A stretch of DNA of 64,000 bases, taken from positions 1 through 64,000 of the forward strand of contig NZ_QICH01000002.1 in the NCBI RefSeq assembly GCF_003194565.2, read 5' to 3'. Numbering within the stretch: position 1 is the stretch's first letter; each line of letters starts with the position of its first letter. Of the stretch, positions 1 through 8,138 are shown piece by piece. The notes below the pieces were generated by a model. That model saw only the letters and a program-made list of their open reading frames with translations, searched no databases and was not told the origin of the DNA. The DNA is from Kangiella spongicola. Its GTDB lineage: Bacteria; Pseudomonadota; Gammaproteobacteria; Enterobacterales; Kangiellaceae. The position numbers were made by a program, and so were the translations under genes.

Positions 1-127
1 TGCAGTGAAAGCGACCCGAAGGGCGAGAAAGCAACGCTTTCGAGTAACGCGCACGCAGAAGTGCGCCGTATCGACAGGGAAACACTAACTGTCTATACAT
101 CCATAAAGTTTTAAATAACGGTGAAGT
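1..127. repeat. 127-bp direct repeat, copy 1, ending in a tRNA-Ser-like 5' fragment
   Basis: Bases 1-127 are repeated identically at 166-292. The unit is rich in short hairpins, including a perfect 6-bp stem at 49-54/61-66. Its last bases (120-127) match the first eight bases of the tRNA-Ser gene at 285, after which copy 1 degenerates (from 128) into a non-tRNA sequence with another small hairpin (CAAACC-GTA-GGTTTG). Copy 1 therefore looks like a broken duplicate of the tRNA promoter region plus the tRNA 5' end. It begins at the window edge and may extend further left. Confidence 0.85.
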
Positions 128-165
128 AGCCATTGGCTGACAAACCGTAGGTTTGAGCGCTTGAA

Positions 166-292
166 TGCAGTGAAAGCGACCCGAAGGGCGAGAAAGCAAC
201 GCTTTCGAGTAACGCGCACGCAGAAGTGCGCCGTATCGACAGGGAAACACTAACTGTCTATACATCCATAAAGTTTTAAATAACGGTGAAGT
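166..292. repeat. 127-bp direct repeat, copy 2, upstream of intact tRNA-Ser
   Basis: Identical to bases 1-127 at an offset of 165 bp. This copy runs directly into the intact tRNA-Ser gene, so it presumably carries the tRNA's upstream sequence. The perfect identity implies a recent duplication or gene conversion. Confidence 0.85.
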
Positions 293-375
293 GGCCGAGT
301 GGCTGAAGGCGCACGCCTGGAAAGTGTGTATACGTTAATCGCGTATCGAGGGTTCGAATCCCTCCTTCACCGCCA
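285..375 (+). tRNA. tRNA-Ser (anticodon GGA)
   Basis: A class II tRNA that reads UCC/UCU serine codons. The 7-bp acceptor stem pairs GGTGAAG (285-291) with CTTCACC (365-371), followed by discriminator G372 and an encoded CCA (373-375). The anticodon stem CACGC/GTGTG encloses the loop CTGGAAA with anticodon GGA at 319-321. The long variable arm (TACG...CGTA) is typical of serine tRNAs, and the T loop is GGTTCGAATCC. A terminator hairpin follows 8 bp later. Its 3' end is duplicated at 511-534. Confidence 0.96.
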
Positions 376-415
376 TACAAACAATACCCGCCTTGTGCGG
401 GTATTTTTGTATCTG
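357..415. repeat. 59-bp repeat copy 1: tRNA-Ser 3' end plus terminator
   Basis: Bases 357-380 (the T-arm/acceptor 3' part of tRNA-Ser with CCA) are identical to 511-534. The next 35 bases, including the terminator, match 535-569 with four differences. This is the genuine tRNA copy. Confidence 0.8.
383..409 (+). terminator. Terminator after tRNA-Ser
   Basis: Stem AATACCCGC/GCGGGTATT with a 5-nt loop, followed by a T-run. It lies directly downstream of the tRNA and is repeated almost exactly at 537-562. Confidence 0.8.
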
Positions 416-510
416 AGTGTGGGATGAGAACCTCGGTTCGACAAAGTTGCCTGGAGCAACTTTGAACAGCTAAGCTGCCCGTAGGGGAAAATACAAGGAA
501 GTATTTTATT

Positions 511-569
511 AATCCCTCCTTCACCGCCATACAATAAATACCCGCCTCGTGCGGGTATTTTTCTATCTG
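511..569. repeat. 59-bp repeat copy 2: orphan tRNA-Ser 3' fragment plus terminator
   Basis: A detached copy of the last part of tRNA-Ser, with its CCA and terminator but no 5' half. Bases 416-510 between the copies hold two clear hairpins: a 9-bp stem at 442-450/456-464 and a 7-bp stem at 488-494/501-507. Duplicated tRNA 3' ends can mark attachment sites of excised elements, but a degenerate tandem tRNA duplicate fits equally well because no integrase is present here. Confidence 0.75.
537..562. terminator. Terminator between tRNA remnant and egtD
   Basis: Stem AATACCCGC/GCGGGTATT with a T-run on the plus strand and an A-run on its other side. It can therefore serve the plus-strand tRNA remnant and possibly the converging egtD operon, which ends 18 bp away. 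Confidence 0.65.
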
Positions 570-579
570 TTAAAAGTGT

Positions 580-1521
580 TTAGTCAGCTTGCAAATAATT
601 AACACTAAACAGCTCATCTCCATCTAGCCAGCTATGCGCTAGCTTAAACCCTGATTTGCTCGCGAGTTCAGCAATTCCATCAATCGTATATTTGTAAGAA
701 TGTTCGGTGTGGATCAACTCACCCTTCTCAAAGCTCAGCGTTTCACCGAGCACTTCGTAACGAGCCGCCTTTAAGCTTTTCAGGTACATTTCAATGCGCT
801 GTTGTTGTGAGTTATACAAAGCAAGGTGCTCAAATTCGTCTAACTTAAAGCTTGCCCCTAGAATGTCATTAATGTGTGCCAATGTGTTCAGGTTAAACTC
901 TGCTGTAATTCCTTTCTTGTCGTTATAAGCAGCGTGAAGCGTTTCATTGTCTTTATGTAAATCAACACCTAAAACGATGCCCCCAGTTTCCCCTACCAAT
1001 TGTCTCATTTGTCTTAAAAATGTTACTGCGTCTTCCGGCTCAAAGTTACCTATGGTTGATCCTGGATAAAAAACATACTTGGTATGACGCTCGAACTCTG
1101 ACGGTATATTTATCGGCTCTGAAAAATCACTCACCACTGGACTCACTGTTAGCCAAGGGTAGTCCTTCGATAATCGCTCTGCGGATTGTTTTAAGAACTC
1201 GGCTGATACATCTTGTGGTACATAAACGCTTGGATGAATAGCTTCTAAGAGGTATTCAATCTTCTTACAGCTACCAGCGCCTGGTTCGATAATTAATGAT
1301 TGCTTATCGATATACTGGGCGATGTCATTTGCGCAAGATTCTAGTATCAACCGTTCCGTTCTTGTTGGATAGTACTCATCCAGCTGAGTAATCTTCTCAA
1401 ATAGCTTTGAGCCACGGTGATTATAAAAATATTTGGGATTGATAAACTTTTGGTCGGCTTTTAAGCCCGTTAAGATTTCAACTTGTTCTTGGTTTAATGA
1501 AACTTGTTTGCTCACGCTCAC
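580..1521 (-). CDS. egtD: L-histidine N-alpha-methyltransferase EgtD
   Basis: Cytoplasmic SAM-dependent enzyme that trimethylates the alpha-amino group of histidine to hercynine, the first step of ergothioneine synthesis. The 313-aa length is normal for the family. The N-terminal FYNHRGSKLFEKI and EYYPTRTE segments and the SAM-binding segment LIIEPGAGSCKKI are typical of the histidine-specific methyltransferase family. It starts 3 bp after the egtB stop codon, so the two are translated from one message. Together with EgtB this gives the core of the pathway. No egtA, egtC or egtE is visible in the window. Confidence 0.93.
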   Translation of the reverse strand: MSVSKQVSLNQEQVEILTGLKADQKFINPKYFYNHRGSKLFEKITQLDEYYPTRTERLILESCANDIAQYIDKQSLIIEPGAGSCKKIEYLLEAIHPSVYVPQDVSAEFLKQSAERLSKDYPWLTVSPVVSDFSEPINIPSEFERHTKYVFYPGSTIGNFEPEDAVTFLRQMRQLVGETGGIVLGVDLHKDNETLHAAYNDKKGITAEFNLNTLAHINDILGASFKLDEFEHLALYNSQQQRIEMYLKSLKAARYEVLGETLSFEKGELIHTEHSYKYTIDGIAELASKSGFKLAHSWLDGDELFSVNYLQAD

Positions 1522-1524
1522 TCC

Positions 1525-2850
1525 TTATAGGCTTCTGGCTAAACGAAGGCCAGAAAACTGCCAACGAGCTTCTGGGTAAAAGAAATTACGATAAGTGGCT
1601 CTGATATGGTCATCTGACGTCACGCACGAGCCACCTCTTAAAACATATTGATTAGCCATAAACTTCCCGTTGTACTCACCGACAGCCCCAGCTAGCGGTG
1701 AATAGCCTGGATATGGACTATAGCTACTCGATGTCCACTCCCAGAGATCGCCATATAACTGTTTTACCATCTTTTGCTCAGCTGTGGGCGTAGGTCTGTA
1801 GTTTTTACTTGCTAGCAAATTACCGCTGACAGGCTGCCCTTTCGCTACTAACTCCCACTCTTGTTCAGTGGGTAGCCGTGCGCCAGCCCAAGTTGCAAAA
1901 GCGTCAGCTTCGTAATAACTGATATGCGACACGGGCTCGTTCGGATCAAGTTTGCAGTTTCCTGTTAGCGAATACTGATACCAATAGCCATCTTTTTGAT
2001 ACCAATACAAAGGGGCTTGCCAAGCAGCGTCTGTTTTCTTTGCCCAACCATCACTTAACCAATATTTTGGCTCGTCATAACCTCCAGCTTCGATAAACTC
2101 AAGGTACTCACCATTTGTTATCAGTCGTTCCGATATTTCAAAAGCAGCAACAAAACATTGGTGTTTAGGTGACTCATTATCAAAGCCAAACTCACCATTC
2201 ACACCATCGCCAAGTTCTTTGCCAATTTCCACTAGACTTTCGTCAAAGCTAACCCAGTTTATAGAATTCTTAGGAGAACTCTTAACCGATTGTTTACCAT
2301 CAAGTGTTTCTGAGAGTGGCAAATAGACAGGAAGAAGCGGGTTTTGATACAAGTTGTATTTGATATCCGTGAGTAATAACTCTTGGTGTTGTTGTTCGTG
2401 ATTGATGCCGAGGGTAACCAAAGGCGCAATTTTATTGAGCTGACTCTGTTTCTCGATAAGAGTTACTATTCTTTCAGTCACATTCTTTCGGTAGTCATAA
2501 ATTTCACTAACGGTGGGGCGTGATAAAAGATGACGGTTTGGACGCAAAAACTGTTCGCCAATAGCGTTGTAGTAAGAATTGAATAAGTATTCAAACTGAG
2601 GATTAAACGGGACGAAGTTTTCCTCAAAGGATTTCAAAATAAACGTTTCAAAAAACCAACTGGTGTGCGCTAGATGCCACTTAGCTGGGCTGGTCTCCGC
2701 TACCGCCTGTAAATTGAGGTCTTCGACTTCCAAAGGCTCGCACAGCGCTTCCGTCACCTCTCTGACCGTCTTAAACCGCTCTATGAGTGAGCGCATATCG
2801 TCATTCAACACCTTGTCTTGTAGCGAGCTGAGATCCACTTTGTCTAACAT
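1525..2850 (-). CDS. egtB: Ergothioneine biosynthesis sulfoxide synthase EgtB
   Basis: Non-haem iron enzyme that joins hercynine to a thiol (gamma-glutamylcysteine or cysteine, depending on subtype) to give a sulfoxide. At 441 aa it has an N-terminal DinB-like domain and a C-terminal formylglycine-generating-enzyme-like domain. Probable iron ligands are H62 (in WHLAHTSWFFE) and H151/H155 (in HEQQHQE). The C-terminal fold shows the usual GDLWEWTSS, LRGGSC and FSGLRLAR segments. It lies 37 bp downstream of the phzF-like gene and 3 bp before egtD. Without egtA or egtC nearby, direct use of cysteine is possible but unproven. Confidence 0.93.
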   Translation of the reverse strand: MLDKVDLSSLQDKVLNDDMRSLIERFKTVREVTEALCEPLEVEDLNLQAVAETSPAKWHLAHTSWFFETFILKSFEENFVPFNPQFEYLFNSYYNAIGEQFLRPNRHLLSRPTVSEIYDYRKNVTERIVTLIEKQSQLNKIAPLVTLGINHEQQHQELLLTDIKYNLYQNPLLPVYLPLSETLDGKQSVKSSPKNSINWVSFDESLVEIGKELGDGVNGEFGFDNESPKHQCFVAAFEISERLITNGEYLEFIEAGGYDEPKYWLSDGWAKKTDAAWQAPLYWYQKDGYWYQYSLTGNCKLDPNEPVSHISYYEADAFATWAGARLPTEQEWELVAKGQPVSGNLLASKNYRPTPTAEQKMVKQLYGDLWEWTSSSYSPYPGYSPLAGAVGEYNGKFMANQYVLRGGSCVTSDDHIRATYRNFFYPEARWQFSGLRLARSL

Positions 2851-2887
2851 GCGTTACCTTAAAGTTTATTGATAATTAGTTTCGAGT

Positions 2888-3694
2888 TTACTCCCTGATT
2901 GATACGGCGCCAGAGATCCAAACACTGCCAGTATCAGATCGCCCTATCAACTCAGCCCCATCATTAGAGAGTTGAAGAGCTTTTACGTTACATTTATTTA
3001 AGCGTTGGTTCCAGTAGCTCACTAAAACCCTGTGAGCTGATCCTGTTGCTTTATCTTCATCGACGCCATGTTGTGGCGCAAAATACCTAAAACAGTAGTC
3101 ATAATCAGGGGAAGAGCTTTTGCAAGTAGCAATAACGGCTCTGTCGGTTTGCTTAACAAGCTCAGCGAAATTTACAGACAAAGACTTAAGATTAAAACCA
3201 TCTGGCCACTGCATAACAAAATAGCCGTCACTGTTGCCAACGGTTGATACAGCTTGAGGTAGCTGGTTAAACACTTTATGCATCCAAAGCGGAGCTTGTG
3301 AAGCTATTACCGAAGCCTCAGCAAAGATGAGCCACACAGAGTCTTCTGACGGGTTTTCCACTGGCTCGCAGACAACTTTAACTTCTTGGGCTTTTGCTAA
3401 TAATGAAAAGGATTTAACACCCTTTTTAGCGATAACTTTCGCAGTCGCTAAAAGACCATGACCGCATAGCTGTATTTCATGAGAGCTGTTAAAACATCGA
3501 ACCGAGTATGAGTGGGGTGAGTCTTGAGTAAAGAAACAGGTCGCAGGCGCTCCTTCATTTTGAGCGATTTTTTGTAACCAGTTTAATGAGGCACTTTTTT
3601 CCAACTGGTAAACAACCGCATAAGTCCCTTTTAAGGTGGGCGTCGAAAACACATCTACTTCTTGTCGCTTCAAAATACTTTTTAGCTCCACCAC
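2888..3694 (-). CDS. PhzF-family isomerase-like protein
   Basis: Belongs to the PhzF/diaminopimelate-epimerase-like fold family, whose members isomerise small substrates without cofactors; the substrate here is unknown. The 268-aa length is slightly short for the family. Recognisable segments are EGAPATCFF (E47, probably matching the catalytic glutamate), EIQLCGHGLLA and DEDKATGSAHRVLVSYW. It is the first gene of a probable phzF-egtB-egtD operon, beginning just after the cysK terminator. Its position suggests a role linked to ergothioneine or histidine/cysteine metabolism, but that is inference from position only. Confidence 0.85.
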   Translation of the reverse strand: MVELKSILKRQEVDVFSTPTLKGTYAVVYQLEKSASLNWLQKIAQNEGAPATCFFTQDSPHSYSVRCFNSSHEIQLCGHGLLATAKVIAKKGVKSFSLLAKAQEVKVVCEPVENPSEDSVWLIFAEASVIASQAPLWMHKVFNQLPQAVSTVGNSDGYFVMQWPDGFNLKSLSVNFAELVKQTDRAVIATCKSSSPDYDYCFRYFAPQHGVDEDKATGSAHRVLVSYWNQRLNKCNVKALQLSNDGAELIGRSDTGSVWISGAVSIRE

Positions 3695-3753
3695 TACCCC
3701 AACTTTATTTAGATAAAGTCATTATGCTGAGAACTGCTCTTAACATCAAATAG

Positions 3754-3777
3754 AAAAAAGCCCGCAGTTGCGGGCTA
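3754..3777 (-). terminator. Terminator of cysK
   Basis: Read on the minus strand: AGCCCGCA, a short loop, TGCGGGCT, then a run of six T. It separates cysK from the phzF-egtBD operon downstream. Confidence 0.8.
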
Positions 3778-3803
3778 ATAAATACTACTAGATCGTGGTG
3801 ATA

Positions 3804-4769
3804 TTACGACTGTAATGTATCTAAAATATCATCATCAGAGCCTTCATCAATGTCCTCGAACAAGAAAGTGCTCAAATATCGCTCGCCGGTATCAGGTAGC
3901 ATAGCCAAAATATTAGAACCTTCTGGAGCTTCATGCGCCGTTTCTAACGCCGCAGCGAAGGTCGCTCCTGAAGATATGCCACAGAAAATACCTTCGTTTC
4001 TAGCCAAGGCCAAAGAAGTATCGCGCGCGACTTCATCAGAAATTGGCACGATTTTGTCATACACCTCGCGACTCATAACGTCCGCTATAAAGTCGGGTGT
4101 CCAGCCTTGAATCTTATGAGGTTGCCACTCTTTGCCTTGCAATAAAGCTGCACCCTCGGGCTCAGTCGCAATCACCTTAATATCAGGTCTTGCAAGCTTT
4201 AACATCTCACCAACACCAGTAATAGTGCCGCCGGTACCGTAACCGCTAACAAAGTAGTCTAAGTTCTGGTTGGCAAAAGCACTTAATATCTCTGGCCCTG
4301 TGGTGTTTCGGTGGTAAGCAGGATTCGCCAAGTTTTCAAATTGACGCGCTAAAAACCAACCGTTTTTCTCAGCAAGTTGCTCTGCGACTTTTACCATGCC
4401 TACGCCACGCTCAGCTGCGGGTGTAAGAACAACTTTGGCGCCAAGAGCTCGCATGATTTTACGGCGTTCGACAGAGAAGGTTTCAGTCATTACGGCCACG
4501 AAAGGATAGCCTTTAGCTGCACATACCATAGCCAGCGCAATGCCAGTGTTGCCTGATGTAGCCTCGACAACTGTTTGCCCAGGTTTTAATAGACCGCGAC
4601 TTTCAGCGTCATTAATAATGGCGTTAGCCAGCCTGTCTTTAACTGATGATAGTGGGTTAAAGTATTCGGCTTTAACATAGAGATTAACGTGCTTAGGGCC
4701 TAAGCGATTGATCTTTACTATTGGTGTATTTCCAATAGTGTCTAATATTGAATCGTATATTTTGCTCAT
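3804..4769 (-). CDS. cysK: Cysteine synthase A (O-acetylserine sulfhydrylase)
   Basis: PLP enzyme that makes L-cysteine from O-acetylserine and sulfide in the cytoplasm. The protein is 321 aa from the ATG at 4769. The frame stays open to 4892, but those extra 41 residues are Cys/Lys-rich and unlike the family, so they are excluded. The PLP lysine is K44 in NPLSSVKDR; TSGNTGIA (71-78) binds the substrate carboxylate and GYGTGGTITG binds PLP phosphate. It is divergent from cysB, its likely activator, and sits next to the ergothioneine operon, a consumer of cysteine sulfur. Confidence 0.95.
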   Translation of the reverse strand: MSKIYDSILDTIGNTPIVKINRLGPKHVNLYVKAEYFNPLSSVKDRLANAIINDAESRGLLKPGQTVVEATSGNTGIALAMVCAAKGYPFVAVMTETFSVERRKIMRALGAKVVLTPAAERGVGMVKVAEQLAEKNGWFLARQFENLANPAYHRNTTGPEILSAFANQNLDYFVSGYGTGGTITGVGEMLKLARPDIKVIATEPEGAALLQGKEWQPHKIQGWTPDFIADVMSREVYDKIVPISDEVARDTSLALARNEGIFCGISSGATFAAALETAHEAPEGSNILAMLPDTGERYLSTFLFEDIDEGSDDDILDTLQS

Positions 4770-5001
4770 TCTAGAGTTCGCCTCACAACATAATCTTTTA
4801 CAGGAAATACTACACCACTGATGTTTGGAGTATTTCCTGATAATACATATAACTTCTTGCGATAATACGCATTTAAACACTTGTGATTGCAAAGCGTAAA
4901 TAATATGCCTACAATCTTTATAACCAAATGGAATAAAAGCTTGATCTTAGACCTCGCTGGTCCTAACATCAACCCATTAACGATATTAAGTACCCATTGC
5001 C

Positions 5002-6012
5002 ATGAAACTACAGCAACTCATCTACCTTATAGCGATTGCTGACAATAACCTAAGCATCACTAAAGCTGCTGAAAAATTATTCACATCACAACCTGGCATC
5101 AGTAAACAACTACGCTTATTAGAAAGTGAATTAGAAACCAAAATCTTCATTCGTAACGGTAAGCAGCTAGTAGGCGTGAGTGAGCTTGGCGAAGAGATCA
5201 TTAGTCGTGCGCGCAAAGTACTGCACGAAATAAACCACATAAAAAACATTAGCAATCTAGCCAACGAAAGTGAGTCAGGTAACTTTTCTATCGCAACAAC
5301 GCAGACACAGGCGCAATATGTGTTACCAAAAGTATTTGCTAATTTCCATAAACGCTATCCCCAGCTGACTATTGATTTACAACAAGGAACCTCTGAGCAA
5401 ATTCTATCGCAACTACAGAAACAGGAGGTGGATTTCGCCATAGCTTCCGGCAATATTGAGCTAGGTGCGAATATTGTGAAAATCCCTTGCTTTCAATGGG
5501 ATAGAACAGTTCTTTTCCCTCAAGACCACCCTCTTGGAGACTTAAGAAAAATTACTCTTCAAGATTTAGCCAAATATCCCATCGTCACCTACCCCTCAAT
5601 GGGGCCAGCAGAAAAGTCCAGCTTAAAAGATGCGTTTAATAAAGTTAAGCTAGAGCCAAACATTGTCTTTACAGCTCGCGACGCAGACGTTATTAAGACT
5701 TATGTGCGAAATGGTTTTGGTATTGGTATCGTGGCTAGTATGGCGTTTTCACCGAAGCAAGATCGTGACTTGCTGGGCTACTCCACTAAAGATATATTGC
5801 CACGATGCACTACGTGGTTAGCCTTTAATAAAAACATGTTCTTGAAGAAATACATGAAAGATTTTATTAACGACTTCGCCCCCCACATCAGCAAAGAACA
5901 ATTAAGTCGCTACCTGCATCAAGACTATACTTCGTCTCTCGAACTAGCTAATAGCATCGACAATGACGAAGATGATGCACCACTGCCTATGCATCAAATG
6001 TGGCATATTTAG
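5002..6012 (+). CDS. cysB: CysB-type LysR transcriptional regulator
   Basis: Activator of sulfate assimilation and cysteine synthesis genes that senses N-acetylserine/O-acetylserine. At 336 aa it has an N-terminal winged helix-turn-helix (about residues 1-60, ITKAAEKLFTSQPGISKQL) and a LysR effector domain. Residues T100, T102 and Q103 in TTQTQAQY fall at the numbers known to bind ligand in enterobacterial CysB. It is divergent from cysK over a 232-bp gap that must hold both promoters. The C-terminal tail (DNDEDDAPLPMHQMWHI) is acidic. CysB is preferred over the Cbl paralogue because of length and the cysK neighbour. Confidence 0.92.
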   Translation: MKLQQLIYLIAIADNNLSITKAAEKLFTSQPGISKQLRLLESELETKIFIRNGKQLVGVSELGEEIISRARKVLHEINHIKNISNLANESESGNFSIATTQTQAQYVLPKVFANFHKRYPQLTIDLQQGTSEQILSQLQKQEVDFAIASGNIELGANIVKIPCFQWDRTVLFPQDHPLGDLRKITLQDLAKYPIVTYPSMGPAEKSSLKDAFNKVKLEPNIVFTARDADVIKTYVRNGFGIGIVASMAFSPKQDRDLLGYSTKDILPRCTTWLAFNKNMFLKKYMKDFINDFAPHISKEQLSRYLHQDYTSSLELANSIDNDEDDAPLPMHQMWHI

Positions 6013-6078
6013 GTATATTTGTAGCTAAAACAACTTTATTCAAATTCGTTATAAGTGGATGTTTATAATTAGAGCCAT

Positions 6079-6106
6079 AAAAAAAGCCCCAGCAAAGGGG
6101 CTTTTT
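6079..6106. terminator. Bidirectional terminator between cysB and fpr
   Basis: Stem AAAAAGCCCC/GGGGCTTTTT with a 6-nt loop and T-runs readable in both directions. It lies between the convergent cysB and fpr genes. Confidence 0.85.
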
Positions 6107-6180
6107 AAATTTTTTCTAAGCTGTGTTTTATATCAGCTCAGCTATCATTAAAAACTATTCTAAAAAGCTATCCTGCAAAA

Positions 6181-6957
6181 CTAGCCTACAAACGCTCGCT
6201 CGATAACATAATCACCTTGAATACCCATCTTTGGGCTAATCTCAAAGCCTTTGCCATCAAGCATTTTAGATAAGTCTTCCAGCATTGCTTGGCTACCACA
6301 GATCATGGCACGATCGTGCTCAGGATCTAACTTATCAAGGCCCAATGCTTCTTCAACCTTACCTTCTTCGAGCGCATGAGTTAATCGGCCCTGGTTTTGG
6401 AACGGCTCACGTGTCACCGTTGGATAATAGAGCAACTTTTCAGAAATAATATCGCCGAGGTACTCATGGTTTGGCAATTCTTCCATGATTTTTTGCTGAT
6501 AGCATAACTCGCTAACGTATCGCACACCATGGCACAGAATAACCTTGTCGAACTTCTCATAAGTCTCAGGACACTGGATAATGCTCATAAACGGCGCTAA
6601 ACCAGTACCTGTCGCGAGTAAGTAGAGGTTACGGCCACTTTTTACATCGTCTACCACTAAGGTTCCCGTAGGCTTTTTGCTTACCATCACTTCATCGCCA
6701 GGCTTCAAATGCTGAAGGCGTGAAGTTAATTTCCCATCAGGCACTTTAATGCTAAAGAACTCTAGGTTCTCTTCATAATTAGGACTTGCGATACTGTAGG
6801 CGCGCATAACTTTCTTACCATCCTCGAGAGGCAAGCCGATCATAATAAACTCGCCGTTTCTAAAACGTAAGCTTTGATCACGAGTGGTTTGGAAAGTAAA
6901 AAGAGTGTCGTTCCAGTGCTTTACAGATAGTACTTTTTCAATATTAATATTGCTCAT
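6181..6957 (-). CDS. fpr: Ferredoxin/flavodoxin--NADP+ reductase
   Basis: FAD enzyme that moves electrons between NADPH and ferredoxin or flavodoxin. The 258-aa length matches bacterial Fpr. The FAD-binding segment RAYSIASP, the NADP-binding GTGLAPF and the C-terminal ERAFVG are visible. The ATG at 6957 is chosen because GGTGGAG lies about 5 bp upstream; an in-frame GTG at 6966 would place the start inside that ribosome binding site. The promoter has a TATAAT -10 box and a Fur-like box on the -35, pointing to iron or redox control. Confidence 0.93.
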   Translation of the reverse strand: MSNINIEKVLSVKHWNDTLFTFQTTRDQSLRFRNGEFIMIGLPLEDGKKVMRAYSIASPNYEENLEFFSIKVPDGKLTSRLQHLKPGDEVMVSKKPTGTLVVDDVKSGRNLYLLATGTGLAPFMSIIQCPETYEKFDKVILCHGVRYVSELCYQQKIMEELPNHEYLGDIISEKLLYYPTVTREPFQNQGRLTHALEEGKVEEALGLDKLDPEHDRAMICGSQAMLEDLSKMLDGKGFEISPKMGIQGDYVIERAFVG

Positions 6958-6986
6958 AAGCTCCACCTAGAGGAGGATTTAGCCGA

Positions 6987-7014
6987 ATTATATAAGAACC
7001 TAAACTTATTGCAA
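6987..7014 (-). promoter_or_regulatory. Sigma-70 promoter of fpr
   Basis: Minus strand: -35 TTGCAA (7014-7009), 16-bp spacer, perfect -10 TATAAT (6992-6987), 30 bp upstream of the fpr start codon. Confidence 0.65.
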
Positions 7015-7029
7015 ACGATTCTCATTAAG
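7011..7029. promoter_or_regulatory. Fur-like box over the fpr -35 element
   Basis: GCAAACGATTCTCATTAAG matches 12 of 19 positions of the textbook Fur consensus, including the core GAT-N-N-TCATTA. It overlaps the -35 hexamer of the fpr promoter, where binding would block RNA polymerase. The rest of the 348-bp gap (6958-7305) between fpr and metJ is AT-rich, and no clear metJ promoter or tandem MetJ operator was seen. Confidence 0.45.
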
Positions 7030-7305
7030 TCGATAAGCGCTTTTGCATTATTAAAACTAATCTCATAATTTTATTGCTATCAATAGGATCAATAAACTGA
7101 TGAATTACAGAGATATTAGACATGGATTATCGATTTAACCCTATAGAATCTGAGTGAATTATGGCTTATTATTAGCCTCAAAATATCACTGTATCGCGCA
7201 TGGGTCTTTTAACTAATAACTCGTTACGGCCACTATCAATAGAGCTAAATAGGGTTAATTCAGGTATTATCACCTAACAAATCACACAACAATTCTGAGG
7301 TTAAT

Positions 7306-7611
7306 ATGAGTAAAAAGTGGGACGGGGAATTTATTAATCCTTATGTGGAGCATGGTGAGAAAAAAGATAAGGTTAAGAAGATAACCGTTTCTATACCCTA
7401 CTCTGTACTAAAAATATTAACCGATGAACGCACACGCAGACAAGTAAACAACTTACGCCATGCCACCAACAGTGAACTACTGTGCGAGGCTTTTCTGCAT
7501 GCTTACACAGGCCAGCCATTACCAACGGATGATGATCTCCAGAAGAATAAAGATGACTATGCCCAAGCTATGCTGGAACTGAGTCAGCAAGTTAAAGAAT
7601 ATAGCGACTAG
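7306..7611 (+). CDS. metJ: Methionine repressor MetJ
   Basis: Ribbon-helix-helix repressor that uses S-adenosylmethionine as corepressor to shut down methionine biosynthesis and uptake genes. The 101-aa length is close to the usual ~105. The beta-strand [55 protein letters not shown] region is strongly MetJ-like. An AGG-rich ribosome binding site (CTGAGGTTAAT) precedes the ATG. It is monocistronic in appearance, without metB beside it. SAM demand by the neighbouring EgtD is a loose thematic link only. Confidence 0.95.
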   Translation: MSKKWDGEFINPYVEHGEKKDKVKKITVSIPYSVLKILTDERTRRQVNNLRHATNSELLCEAFLHAYTGQPLPTDDDLQKNKDDYAQAMLELSQQVKEYSD

Positions 7612-7697
7612 CTGAGTGATATTTTTCTGCAATCTTGATACCATTAATCATATACAGAGTTTACTTCACCATCAGTTAGGAATAGCGAGATGTGGTC

Positions 7698-8060
7698 ATG
7701 AGTATGTTACGTAAGCCGGTTTATTGGCTTTTATTGCTAGTGTTGGTAAACATTAATATCATCAACACAGCATCTGCTATCGTACACTTAAATTGTGCTT
7801 CACCAATAACAACATACAGCCTCCATTCTGATTCTTCAAAAAGTGACCTAACAGAACCAGCTGTTACTACACCGGTTGAACACGACTGTTGTTCAGAGGC
7901 ACAATGTATAATGTTGCATTGCGCTACTCTTTCCCTAATCACGGCAACGGCTAACACGACTCAGCCTATAAAGCATCATCAACTGGTCGCTACGCCCTAC
8001 TCTCAGTTTTTCCCTATAAACATTCAGACTCCACTATTCCGACCTCCAATTAGCTCCTAG
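7698..8060 (+). CDS. Small secreted Cys/His-rich protein of the copper cluster
   Basis: A 120-aa protein with an N-terminal hydrophobic signal segment (about residues 3-25, ending TASA) and a central metal-ligand-rich stretch, HDCCSEAQCIMLHC. It ends in LFRPPISS, an ending I associate with small exported proteins next to copper-resistance genes. No domain could be named with certainty; it resembles the DUF2946-like class in size and style. The ATG at 7698 is chosen over an in-frame GTG at 7692. It precedes a DUF411 gene and copA, so a periplasmic copper-handling role is inferred. Confidence 0.7.
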   Translation: MSMLRKPVYWLLLLVLVNINIINTASAIVHLNCASPITTYSLHSDSSKSDLTEPAVTTPVEHDCCSEAQCIMLHCATLSLITATANTTQPIKHHQLVATPYSQFFPINIQTPLFRPPISS

Positions 8061-8138
8061 CTATTTTAAAGTCTGCTTGGTCTTTCCAGGTCCTTGACAC
8101 ATATTGTGATACTATTTTTTTATTACTAGGAGTTATTC

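Noticed and set aside
276-530. 84-residue minus-strand ORF over the tRNA-Ser gene
   Set aside because: It runs antisense across the tRNA, its terminator and the repeat; translation contains phrases known from misannotated tRNA antisense ORFs.
357-569. Integrative element at tRNA-Ser
   Set aside because: The duplicated tRNA 3' ends are only 154 bp apart with no integrase or cargo between them; at most a scar.
4770-4892. 41-residue N-terminal extension of CysK
   Set aside because: Unlike the family, in the cysB/cysK promoter region, and the MSKIYDSILDTIGNTP start is typical.
7105-7130. MetJ operator upstream of metJ
   Set aside because: A TAGACATG segment recalls half of a met box, but there is no convincing tandem 8-bp repeat.
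8041-8138. CueR-type promoter before the DUF411 gene
   Set aside because: TTGACA is present, but the spacing to a -10 and the dyad typical of CueR sites are not convincing.
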